Shown here piece after piece: positions 31,395 to 42,879 of a stretch of 64,000 nucleotides of DNA (the first letter of the stretch is position 1; every line of letters begins with the position of its first letter). The DNA comes from Caenorhabditis remanei. Taxonomy: Eukaryota; Nematoda; Chromadorea; Rhabditida; Rhabditidae. The stretch covers positions 14,692,587-14,756,586 of the forward strand of contig NC_071333.1 in the NCBI RefSeq assembly GCF_010183535.1, in the 5' to 3' direction. Below the pieces are notes generated by a model, which worked only from the letters and a program-made list of their open reading frames with translations, did not search any database and was not told where the DNA came from. The position numbers and the translations under genes are program-made.

Positions 31395-34013
31395 GTATTC
31401 CTGAAAGACAATTGAACGTTGTTGAAAAGTAGGAGAAGCTTATTGATGACATCAACATAATCTGTGTGGAGTGTATTCAGAAAGGATCGGTTACGTGTGT
31501 TTTCACGTAAAACCTGTTTAGTAATCAGTTTGAAAACGAGAAGTCATCTTTTCAGGTTATAAATAAATGGATTATAAATTGAGATTCAAAAGATTATAAA
31601 ATCATAAGTGCGTCAAAAATGATTTAAGTGTTATTTTTGTTCTAGATGTAATAAGACAGTATATACAACTTATTTTATTGTCTGTACATCACAAAATTAC
31701 AAAGTCATTAATTGGTCATTCAACATATTCAGACTATGAATAAACACACTTCCGGGATTCCCCATTCCCCGAAACTTGCAGAAATTGCAGAAGTAAAATG
31801 TACAATGGTCGTCATAGTCTACGCTAGTAGAAACTTCACACAATAGCTGCTGATTTTCGATTGTTACTAATGAAAACTGCACTTATTATATGTCAAGGTC
31901 AAATATTTAAATACAATTCGAATGGCACATCACTCTCCAGACATACAGCTGATAGAAGGCTGATCAGATTCCACACAGTTGACTCATTTACTTTTTCCCT
32001 CTATAAAAAGGAATACCAAACTTCTCAAGTTTTCACTATTCAAATTGGATGGCATCATCTTAATCCAGTCAAGTACTTCTTGTAAAGTGACCTTTTCAAC
32101 CCTGAACTCTGATGTGTCTTCCCGTTTGAATTAATGGAACCTACATTTCTTTGAATTAAACAAACTTTACTACTTTCAAGTGGTTAGGTTCAAAAATAAC
32201 TCCAGGACAAATCGATGGCAGCAGGACTATACGAAAAAATTGTTATGCCTTCTAGCTTATGAATTTTGATCAGATGAATTTCGCTCATTCCATTTAGCTC
32301 GAAACATAGGCTTCCATATTAGTCTTCTCTAATTTATAAGAAACTTCTGAATATTTTATATCCACTTTTTTTGTATTTTCAGGGAATTCAAAAAGCAATG
32401 AACAAAACTTCCATAGAATATTTTCCTCTGGTGTCTAGTTTTGATTCCTAATCAAAACAAGTTGGTTCCCATTTCATTTTCTCATTTTCAAGCATTATGT
32501 GATATCATACTTCCTCTTCTATTTTCTCAAGATCTTGCAGCTTTCGGGTTTTTCTTAGATATGATCGCTTATCCAGAAATGTTAATGTGTTAAAAATCAG
32601 AGTTGGATAACAAGGTAAACATTTTGAACTGTTCAATACATTGTTATTTCTCTCTGGAAAATTAGAATATTCTTCGTTTTAACCTCTGCATACTTTTGAG
32701 CTATGGTCACTTCCAGACCGCCACGAGACTGATCACCAGTCAAAACGTTTACTTTTATGATTTCCATCTGCCCGGCTATCTACTATTCGTCTGATATCCC
32801 AAAAAAAAACAGAATCACTATACACGTCATCACTTTACACGTTACTGGGCTATTCTATTGAACATTAAGTTCCCAAAAAAGGTTTCCTTGTCTTCCAAGC
32901 GACTGCGCTAATTACTCCAGATTCGTGGGTCCCTCCTAGGTCAAACTTGCTAAATAAAACTTTTTAGAAAATGTCACGGAGTGACGGGGTGATTCTAGTA
33001 TACTTCCTGTTGTATGCGAGTGTTAGAAAACAAGAAAAAATTGTTTATGTATTAATTTAAAATGTATGGATGTTCCTATTTATATTTTATTGTATAGATG
33101 TATTTTGGATTTTTCTTAGTGTTTTGTTTTGATTCACAAGGCACAGTGAAAAAAGAATAATTAGCTGTGTTCTTTTTTGGAAAAAAAAATTAGCTCCTCC
33201 CATTTCATTTTGACAGAAAAGAATAGTAAACTCAACTGGTCCCCCACATACTTTTTATTCCAATTTGTCACGTTTTTGATCTCTCTGTAGAATGTTAATA
33301 GAAAGTCATCATAGGAACCTAATTAGGCAACAAGTGTTTTACTATTTTCATTATCCTTCTTTCTTGTTTTGTTCCTCCTACTTTATTTTCAAAGATCTCT
33401 GGAGACTATTCTTTGGGACCGAGCTCCTCCCACTCCAACTATACTATATTGAAATTTTTATATTCCCCAGAGGAACAATTAGGTGCCTGTTGTCGTACTA
33501 ATATGCAGAACATTTTTGTAGAGGGGACTCTCCTCATAAATAATTCACCTGGAAAACATTATTAGTTTGATTTGCAAATGAAGAAATAAGAGACGAGTCA
33601 TCACGTCACTTTGTTCTATCAAATCTATCCGCCCTCCTGAAATTCATGATGAGCCACCTATTTTTTGCTTTTTGAGAATCTATCCTCCATTTTCTGATAC
33701 ATTTTTAGTTGTTTTCTCTCTTCCTCTAATTTTGTATCGCAAAATTTATATCTACAAAACGTTTTATCTTCCTTCCTTTCTTGCAAGATTCATAGAATCC
33801 CCTCCCCCTTTTTTTGCTTTCAGCCCCTTTTTGTCGTAGGCTCCGCCCATTTTTTGAAAATGCAGGTGGAAACTTGAATTGCTGCTCAAAGCGGGGCAAA
33901 GTCGGTTTTCATTTCATTTATCACCAGGCTCATTCATTTTTGTTTTTGATCCCAAAATCTGAATCTGAATTCTAAGAAAAGCAAAATTTAACCGAATCAT
34001 AACTCAGGACAAC

Positions 34014-35085
34014 ATGCAGTACATCACCGTTATTCTGACTGTTTTCTTCTTTGCTGGGGTCTCCATGGCCATTCAGGTAAACTAGTCATTTTCTTATTAT
34101 TCATTTATTATGAATTTTTCAGGATTGGAAGATTGCAAAGTTTGGTGACATGAGTAATGGTGACAACTCTCTGAATTTTGATGTGAGTTTTGTGGTATGT
34201 TGAACGAAATAGCATTAGTAAAGGGATCTTAGGAAATGGGAAATGGAAAATAGGAAATTGCGTCGAAATTTGTATTTAATTTCAATTTTCCAGAGATATA
34301 TCACTCATAAACGAGCGATCAACGGACACCTCCGTCGTTCGAGTATTCATTGGGGAAAACGGACACCGACGGGTATGAGGAGTTTTGAAAGAGTGAGTTG
34401 GTTAAACACATAACTATTTGTACCTGAAATTAAATATCAGTGTTTTCCCGAAAATTCCTACTGTAAGTGGTGAACATCAAAATACGATGATCTATATAAA
34501 TTATTCATGAGAAAAAGAATAACAGACTAGACTTCATTTTTTATAGTTTTTCTACTCTTTCTTATCTATTTTTGGCTCTAGTTGGTATTCAAATGACCCT
34601 TACTCTTTTTCCATACCCACGAGTTTTTAACAGGTGGAAGTACATTTTGCTAATTGTATAAAGATAGAAAACGAAAAATTTGTCATTAGATTGAATAAAC
34701 AGGTGAAACCACTTGTAGTATGTGTTGCGATGACTCATTAACACATCAGTATTTCAGGATATTCCATTGGTACCTGAAGAGTATTTGGTAATGTGGCCGG
34801 CTCCAGAAGATTCATCACAGAAGATGATGGAAAACGAGGATGTTTATAAAACGGTAAGTCAGGAAATGGTTTTTGTGTTGTCCTTATGTTTTCCCATACT
34901 CAATTGAGCAATTTTCATTGCAGACCACTTCGGCACCTGAAACCGCAAACCACAACCAAAGACCACAGGATGAAGTTGAGAACCATGCAGACTCCCTTTT
35001 CAAGGACAATCGTAAAATGGAACGAGTCGCAAAGGCCGGAATCCGACCAAAACTTCAGCTGAGCAGCAGACTTTGGGGGCGTTGA
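34014..35085 (+). CDS. Secreted neuropeptide-like precursor with one SSIHWG-KR site
   Basis: Exons 34014-34076, 34123-34182, 34294-34392, 34758-34853 and 34924-35085 give 159 residues. The first exon is a signal peptide (MQYITVILTVFFFAGVSMA). Exon 3 contains dibasic sites and an amidation signal: THKR-AINGHL-RR-SSIHW-G-KR, so processing by proprotein convertase and amidation would release SSIHW-amide and the short AINGHL. The C-terminus ends LSSRLWGR, again W-G-R, which could give a second W-amide after trimming. The remainder is an acidic spacer. The architecture (signal peptide, one conserved core, spacer) fits an nlp-type precursor, but I do not recognise a named family; the W-amide end is only loosely like allatostatin-B/MIP peptides. 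AATAAA follows at 35144-35149. Confidence 0.7.
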
Positions 35086-35143
35086 GAATGCACAAATGAT
35101 TTGAGATAGTTCATGCAATTCTTCCCTCCGTGTATTTTGGTGA

Positions 35144-35149
35144 AATAAA
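35144..35149 (+). terminator. Poly(A) signal of the neuropeptide-like gene
   Basis: AATAAA 59 bp after the stop codon, in tgAAATAAAGctt context. Confidence 0.6.
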
Positions 35150-36940
35150 GCTTGTGATCATGTTTCTGTTGTTTTCTTATTTTCTATCTTGTTTTAGAAG
35201 AACCTTTATAGGGATTCCCTTCCAGGAAGGAGTTTGCACTTTTCTTTCAGAAATGTAAGGCTTCTCTCGACAGATCATTTTTTTGATGAGCGAAATTCAT
35301 ACAAATTATGTTCAAAGTTGAACTAGAAAGGAATCAGATGCAAATTAAAAATAAGGGATGCATATTTTTTGGATAATAGTGTCGTGTCATACAATACAAT
35401 TTACAGAGAACTGACACTTGTCTGACAAAACTGGATCTGGTATCTTGCGGGAGGAAAATATCAATAAAACCCTTTTTTCTGTGTGGATCGTTCATACGAA
35501 AATGAGAAAGTGAGATCATATTGCATTTCGCGCACAACACGTAGGCCAATCGTTTCCTGATCAAATTATTATGATTCACACCTATTATCTTTATTGCTTT
35601 ATTGTCGGTTAGCTGGAGAAAAGGGTCTTGACAATTTCTCGTTTATGAGCGACTGTGTCTTATATCATCTTCCACAGTCTTATATTTTTTTATTCCTCCA
35701 TCGGCCCACCCTCCGAGTGTCTTCCTACATTTTGCTTGTTTCTGATGATGTGAGTGATCGTAGTCATCTTTTCTCCTCGCATATTAATCTATTTTTACAC
35801 AAATACATCCACACAAACGCTTGTTATTTTTTAAGAACACCAATATTAAATTTATGAAAATGATGAAGCTTCGTTTTCTCTCCTACTATCTTTTTCAAAA
35901 TGAATTTTTCAATTAGATTTCAAACTTTCGATTTCTTCAACTTTCAATAGTTTTTCTTTCTTTTCCAAAAGATTCAAATAGTTGAAGCAGGTGAGAAATA
36001 ATGCAATGAAGATTAGACAAGTATGGTAGGTCGTCGGCGGTTCAACATACTCGTTTCACAAAACAGTTCACAAGAAAATAATGTACGGATGTCACACTTC
36101 ACAATTCATGCGTGAATCTTTATGAATCAAGTGCACTCAACCGTCTTCTCGCTATTATAGATCTTGTATAAAATCAGTCAAGATGTGGTACAAATTCAGT
36201 TCTAGTTTCATTCGTTTCGAAAAAATTTCAAACTCTCCGAAACGTTTTTTTGATTTGAGATATTTCTTGAAGATCGTTAGTGTCATAAAACATTTTTCTT
36301 GCAAAATGGATTCTCAAAAACATGTTTAGTAACTAATTGATTTTCTAACTAAAGTTCCAATCACATGACTTCCTTTGTTGGAACTTTCCAAATAGTCGTT
36401 TCCCAGTATTAATTTTCGAAGGCATGTCGGTTTGTAACTTGTTCCACATCAAAATTCCAGAGTGAAATACCTTTGGAACGACATACCAAGGCAAACATCG
36501 AATCAAAGACCAAAAGCAAAAAATAAAATGGTCACTTCACCGTCTTCCTGGTCGGACACGGACTTCTTCATTTTCCTCTCATTTTTCCATTTTTCTTGTG
36601 TTTCCATCTGACTGTCTGGGCATTTCGTTTGACTTCTTCATCTCTGTATATCTTATCCGCTTCTCTCTTTTCATGCTTAGGCAGATCTCAGTAGCTAAGC
36701 TTACGTAACAGGTTCTCTCTATTCGTATCGTTTCTTCTTTTTGGCGATTTTTCCTTTTTCACAGCTACTTTCATGCCGCTTATGCCTTCTTTGTTAAACT
36801 AGGATAGACTTGAAATTTGATTTGAAATCTTGATATGAAACACTTGAAATTTTTTTGGTAGTAACCCTTTATAAACCTCTCAATCTTCTTGTTTTTGCAA
36901 CATTTTCCAGTTTGCAAGTTTGTTTCCTTAATTAGATCGC
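35150..36940. other. Intergenic, no supported gene
   Basis: T-rich sequence with short frames only. The last bases (ctttttccag ending at 36949) form a trans-splice acceptor 7 bp before the next start codon. Confidence 0.4.
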
Positions 36941-36956
36941 TTTTTCCAGATTGGTG

Positions 36957-38899
36957 ATGGTTCAAACTTGTCTCATCCTTTTCGTATTTTCTCTTTCTTT
37001 CGTTTCTGCTCAATATCTAAACCTGAACCTCCACAGACATCAAAGCTGTGCTTGGAGAAAAAGTAAGCCGAAAATCTTCCGTATTTCACACCAAACCTAT
37101 CCTTTTTAGGCTCTCACTGGAATCGCAAAATCGAATTCCAAGGTGGTCATTCGGACAGCGGAGCACTTCTCAAGTCAACAGAACAAAAGGGATGCTATGC
37201 AATTAGTGTGAGTGGCAATTGAGCCTCGAGGGTATTCTGAGAAAAACAACGGAGAGAAAGAAGTGAAAGTGTAGTAATAACTGAAATTCTGTTCAGGGAA
37301 AAGTAAAAATTCATGAAGACGTGAGCGACGAGCTGTTGATATATTTGTCTGTCTCCACCACCGGTGACACCCAGAGACCACCAGAAGTGTGCAGGGATGC
37401 GAACCCGGAGACTGGATGTGGAGGAGTTGGATCATGGTAATATAGTCGAAAAGAAACAATGTGAAAGTTTATAAGACCGAACATTCCAAATATAGACGAA
37501 AACTTCTCAAAAAAATCAGGCGTCAATATTGAACTTTTCAAAATAAGTGTCGTTTATTTTTATTAACCCGGACGCAAAGCCTGATAATAAGAGTGAAAAT
37601 ATCAAAACATGAAAAAAATAACTCTGATTATCAAAATAGAAAAAAAGAACTGAAGAGAGTGGGATTCGAACCCACGCCCCCGAAGGGACTGGTGCCTTAA
37701 ACCAGCGCCTTAGACCGCTCGGCCATCTCTCCACATGCGTAAGGGTGAGGCGATGGTAATGATAAACGCGCCGCGCTAGGGGTTTTTTTCGAAAGTGAAC
37801 GATTTTGATAAACTGTATACCGTTATAGGGAATTAGAACTCAAGTTTTGTGCAGTTTAGAGTTTTTTCTGTCTTGTTAGTATCAATTTAATGTTTTATGT
37901 AGATGTATTTTAATTAGCATAGTTATTTCTCAGTGTCTTCTACAGTATCATACTAGAATTCTTTTCCAGCCTTTATTGCCGCCCATGCGACTCTCTTGAC
38001 TCGCTGACCAAAATTCTTGGCGCTCAACTTGTTGTTAACGGAAAACCAGCCGGATGCGAACCATTGAAAGTGAGATAGAAAACAAAAATTCATTTCTAAT
38101 GAGTGTTTTTCAAGAAAGGAGAATACGACAATGTGGAACTCCGCTTCTGCCTTCCAAAACTTGCCGCTCTTTTGGAATGGCAGGGGATATCTGAAGATGC
38201 GTTGGATCATATTTTGGCAGCGACCACTCAGGTTCACTGGGATGACATGAATTGAAAGTGAATAGTGTTTTTTTCTTTCAGGAAGGAAACGGACCACCAA
38301 AGCTCAGTCTTTTTGTTACCGTATACTTGTTCGACAAGGATATCAAACCACTTCTGGTGTAAGTTTAGAAGCTATTTTACAGAGGGCGGTCTGAAAAATT
38401 TTAACACAGGTAGAAATATGTAAGTCCAAAAACACTATCAAGAAGTCCGATTGGTTTTGATGTAGTGATTTCATTTTCTATTTGAAACTTTTGAGATCTA
38501 TGGAATAGTTCTATCACCTGCAGGCAAAAAATTCGTTACCCGGAAGTACATCAAAGTGAAATCACCTAAATATCTTTCAAAAAGTATTTCGGTGTTTTTC
38601 CATCAATTTGAATACCAAAGATGCTGAAATCTAAAAAAAAATATTCGGAAGTCACTTTTAACATTTTCCAAATACCAATAGGAACAATAACTGAACCTTC
38701 ACCCTTTTACAGCTCTCAACGAAAACTTGAGTCACGCATCCGGGAGTTACGCAAGCTGAGCAACGACGAGCAGGTGGATTCTCAAACGTACTGGAACTTG
38801 CCCTTCAACCAAATCATCAAGAAGCAATCAGTATTTGTCGGATGCCACAAACTGTACGGAACCATTAGTTTGAGTGACATTCAAGCCAAGAGAAAGTAG
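36957..38899 (+). CDS. Secreted cysteine-rich protein, tandem family member A
   Basis: Exons 36957-37062, 37110-37207, 37297-37436, 37970-38069, 38115-38231, 38282-38358 and 38713-38899 give 274 residues. It begins with a signal peptide (MVQTCLILFVFSLSFVSAQ). Shared with members B and C: a core Cys in GCYAISG, V-C-R-D...GCGGVGSC-LYC-RPC, a GCEPLKKGEYDNVELRFCLP segment, VTVYLFDKD, and near the end YWNLPFNQIIKKQSVFVGCHKLYG. The protein is probably secreted, with about five disulfides. I do not recognise the family; it looks nematode-specific. A trans-splice-like acceptor (tttttccag) precedes the start; AATAAA lies at 38986-38991. Intron 3 (533 bp) contains an antisense tRNA gene. Exon phases are the same as in member B. 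Confidence 0.85.
37651..37732 (-). tRNA. tRNA-Leu, anticodon AAG
   Basis: On the minus strand: acceptor stem GGAGAGA pairs with TCTCTTC before discriminator A; D-arm GGCCGAGCGGTCTAAGGC (A box); anticodon stem CTGGT/ACCAG around loop TTAAGGC, giving anticodon AAG (37698-37696); a long variable arm (tcccttcggggg) as required for class II tRNA-Leu; and a B box GGTTCGAATCC (37672-37662). Length 82 without CCA. No intron. It sits antisense within an intron of the secreted-protein gene A. Confidence 0.95.
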
Positions 38900-39619
38900 A
38901 ATGAAGATGATGAAAGAATTGGATGAATTGATAATTTCCTGTTTATTCTTTTAGTTTATGCGGGTTCATTTTCTGTGAATTTTGAAATAAATGTTACGAA
39001 AATGGTTTAGTTTTGATGATATGTTGTGCTGAATGCAAAGGAATCTATGCAGTACCGATGATCAATAGTCCAACAGACATACGTTAGCAAGAATGACGTA
39101 AACTCACATTTTTGTGGCAAGTCACAAACTGAACAATCAAATTATTTGAAAGTAGCTTGATGTCTCCTACGTTACATTTTGTAACTAGCTTTCTCGAGGT
39201 AAACGACTTTTGTTCAACTTTTACAGTCGAGACACTTGGCTTCTGATTCATTATTTTTTCCTGTTTCAGCAGCTTTACCCTTTATTGTCGTAGTATCAAT
39301 AACATCTTTTCTATCTCTCTATTCATACGTCATAGTCTCATAACCGTCATGACCTCGAAATGAGATTTTACATATGAGGTAAAAGTAGCACTGAAAAGAC
39401 ATGAAAAAAGAGGAAAGTGGTTTTCATCACTTTTCATGTCTGACTTTCGCAATTGTTACACTTTTGTACAATTCTTCATATTCCCCTTTCACCTCCCCCA
39501 CACAAAGTCACTGTAAACTATTCTGAAATCCAGCTGAAAAGGGGTGTGAAAGGAGGGCAGGTCCCTCGATTACTTCATAAGCCACGACACTTTCATTTTC
39601 GTATTGGTTTCAGTCGAAG

Positions 39620-40772
39620 ATGTTGGCCGTCTTCTTAGCTTCTTCGTTTATTCTTGTCTCTGTGTCCAATGCGTTGGAAAATGTCGAGTTAGGCAAAGAT
39701 CTCAGTGTGGCTCTCGAACTCATCAAACATCAACCATGTAAAGGTAAGGCTGTCGCAAAAAAAAATTGGAGAACCGAAGTAAATTTATTTGATTCAGGAG
39801 GAAAGTGGACAAAAAAACTCGAGTTCGAGCCGGGAAATGATAGAAAAGGTCCAAAGTTGGAACCACAAGCAGGAAAACCGAACTGTTTCACCATTGGAGG
39901 ACAAGTAGAAGTTTTGGAAGTAAGTTCTGCAGATACAGTTAAAAAATATCTTGCATCGATCAAAAATCTAAATTAACCCACACAAGTTTTATCAAATTCT
40001 GCTTTAAGGATTTCGGAGGAGATTTCTCTATCTACCTTGAGCTCAAGAACACTGCGAAGAAGAACACAGTCCCAGAAAAATGTGTGAGACAGCCAGAAAA
40101 CGGATGTGGAGGATTCGGATCTTGGTATGAATTATATCACCAACACGAAACTTTATAGAACTGCTTTCAGTTTATACTGCAACGCTTGTGAAACTTTCGG
40201 AGACAAATTAGGAGTTCAAGCTCAACTTCTCCTTGACGGAAGTCCGATCAGCTGCAAGGTATAGTTGCAAACTTACTTTTTTTTTAAACTAAATAGTAGT
40301 GTTTTAGGATGGATTGAAAAAGGGGAGCTACGATAACCTGAAACTTGCTTTCTGTCTTCCTGACATTGATGATGTCATCACTTCTCAGGGACTAAGCAAG
40401 GAATCTTTCTTGCAATTGATTGCAGGCGATGTGAGTTTAAATCTATAGAAATTTAGAGAAATTTAATTTTTTTTAGGATGGAAACGCTGTTCGTGCTATT
40501 GGAATTTTTGCTACTGTCTATGTATTCGATTCGGATGTCAGCAAGCAAATGGCCACCCAAATCAAGATTGAGGGAGTTTACCGTAGAACTAAATACAGCT
40601 TCTTCAAGGTAAACCTCACAGAATGTCAATTAAGTGTATATGTGTATTACAGGATCAACCACTGCCAGCTGAGGTCTACTGGTCTCTACCATTCAACCAA
40701 ATGCTCAAGAATCAACAGAGCTACGTTGCCTGCCATAAGATTTATGGAAACTTGAAGGTCAATCGTAAATAA
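39620..40772 (+). CDS. Secreted cysteine-rich protein, tandem family member B
   Basis: Exons 39620-39743, 39798-39919, 40009-40124, 40171-40258, 40308-40430, 40477-40608 and 40653-40772; the product is 274 residues, exactly the length of member A. Signal peptide MLAVFLASSFILVSVSNA. Shared core: NCFTIGGQVEVLE, GCGGFGSC-LYC-NAC, KKGSYDNLKLAFCLP, ATVYVFDSD, YWSLPFNQMLKNQQSYVACHKIYGN. The acceptor gtttcag lies 6 bp before the start (trans-splice candidate). A poly(A) signal lies at 40799-40804, only 27 bp after the stop. Function unknown; a secreted or cuticle/pseudocoelom role is only an inference from the signal peptide and Cys content. Confidence 0.87.
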
Positions 40773-40804
40773 TTTACTATTTTATGATATTATTTGTAAA
40801 TAAA

Positions 40805-42879
40805 TGTAATATTTGGTTATTGTGATATTCGTATGAATGGAATATGTTTCCTTTCAAAATGTTCAAGCTCGATTCAGTGCAGACTGCCTTTCCAAACAAA
40901 ACACTGCATAGGAAAAGTTTAGGTGAATAATACAGAAATTCCTGCTCAGAAATTCGCTGAATTACAAAAATTGAATACCAACAAAAATGTGGAAATCGAC
41001 TTCTTCCAGTGATGTCCTGATAAATTCATCAGATTTTTTCAATTCTTAATTTTATTGACAAAATTCTTAGAAGGTATTTCCCTAAAATCGTTCTCTGAGT
41101 TAACACTCTTTGTTTTCTTGGGAATCACAGTCTATCTTAATTTAGATAACAATCTCTGAGTGACACAACAATAAAAAGTCTGTTTGATGTGTGACAAGTA
41201 CAAGATTGATATGATAGACATGATAAGAAAATGGTATCTCTTGGGATTCAACATTTTTATTTTAGAAAAATCACAGATAGTGAGGTCGCAGCTGATATTA
41301 TAAATTATGACCAGTTTTTCAGCTATTTTTTTTCTGTTGACAGTTGAAGCTATCACAGTGCCACTTGGAAGGACAAATTAGAATTTGTGTTGAACATTCA
41401 CAACACTTCAGAATTTTTCTAACTTCTAGTTTCAACCTGTTTTCGTTTTGAGTATTGCTTGTTTTGCACTCCTGTTGACTAAAATGTTCGAATGTTTCAG
41501 TGGTCACACACACAAAAAGAAACATATGAGAATGATACCCTGAAATTTCTTCTTTTAAACGAAATTTGCATCGAATTTCACAATGAAACAGCCGTCTAGA
41601 AACTAAGTATTCCATTCTGTTGTGCCCATTTTCTTTGTTCGAGGTTAGCCTCTTCTCTTTGATGATTTGAAGAAAATGTGAAGCGTCGAAAAAAGAAAAG
41701 CGATGAGTGGAATGGTATGACGTAGACAGTCGCCATACAAAGAATCGAAAAAAGGCATTTGATACCAGCTTTCTTGAACTTCTCTTCTCATTGTTCGGTT
41801 CCCTCGTTTTGCCTGGTTTACTTGTACTGCTTTACACAACAAAGTAATTGTGTAAAGCTTATGAACTACCTACTTAACTTTTTCTTTCGAAGTTTTACTC
41901 ACAAATCACGAAATGTGTAAAGAGAACTTATAAAACTTCTCCCAGAAAGGTTAAACTTTGCTACGTCATAAATTTACCCAATTTATCGTAGCTAGAGGGC
42001 TACATCAAGATAAAAACAAATACACATATTAAATATGATGGATGAACGTAGAGATGATGTCACCGATAACGGGTCCTTTTCCCCCAGTTGTTTTTGGTTC
42101 ACTTCTTGGTTTCTACGATTTCGTAGTCGATCATCACAACAAAACATAAAACATCAAACTTGCTGAACAACTAGAAATCAACAACATTTTGTTGACTTGA
42201 TTATCAGGAACTATACCATATACGAAAAAAGAAAATGTTCAAAAAACCATACAAACAAGTAAGATTTTGGTCCGATAAGATTGGAAGTTTGAACCAAAAA
42301 GTCAAGTTTTTGTGATTATTGGTCAAACTACGGAAAAATTATTTCAAAATTACGTTGTCAAGAGGAATTTGAAAATACAAGCAAAGAATTTAGAAAAGCA
42401 AACCACAAAAACATTACCGTGGATGCAAAAACTTTTCGATGCCATATAATTCACACAATATTCATACTGGGCCTTTTTTTCACAGTCATCAAATTCAGAA
42501 GCTTTGTCTTCCTCAGCACTGAAATAGTAATGCTGAAAAAATCACAAACAAAAACAGTAAACTGCCTTTGTCTGCCGTGATTACCTATTTTCTAAAAGTT
42601 ACAATCTACGTTTTTTTCAAAAGGTCAACCAACTGCTTTTTGTGCCTGGACAATGGCATTCTTTCTATTTCAGGTGTCGCTCGACCTCTTCTCCTCATCT
42701 TACTCCTTGTATTCATCGTATCGTTTTTTTGTCTCTTCAAGAGGTGGGGGTCGCGTGCCTAGGTAGGGTGGGCAGCCGCCTTTCGCGAAACAAACTCACT
42801 CCGCCCACTGTATTCTGCCCTATCACGTCGACGTCGACATCTCCTGTGGCCAGTGTGTCGAGAAACACGACTTGCGTTA
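40805..42879. other. Intergenic between secreted family members B and C
   Basis: No supported gene. Sequence is AT-rich until about 42730, where it becomes GC-richer towards the start of member C (acgtcgacgtcgac near 42825-42838), marking a likely promoter or 5' UTR. Confidence 0.4.

Larger units (their letters stand above)
21989..34013. other. Long region without a convincing complete gene
   Basis: About 12 kb of AT-rich DNA between the GPCR and the neuropeptide-like gene. It must contain the missing first exon and promoter of the GPCR and the promoter of the plus-strand gene at 34014. Inside it I can support only a foldback element (29858-30100), two orphan exon-like pieces (26381-26524, 31309-31394), an unexplained 108-codon frame (27102-27428) and a (GAT)6 run near 26604. 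Confidence 0.5.

Noticed and set aside
37516..37734. 72-codon minus-strand ORF starting MERWPSGLRRW
   Set aside because: It is a translation of the tRNA-Leu gene and its flank.
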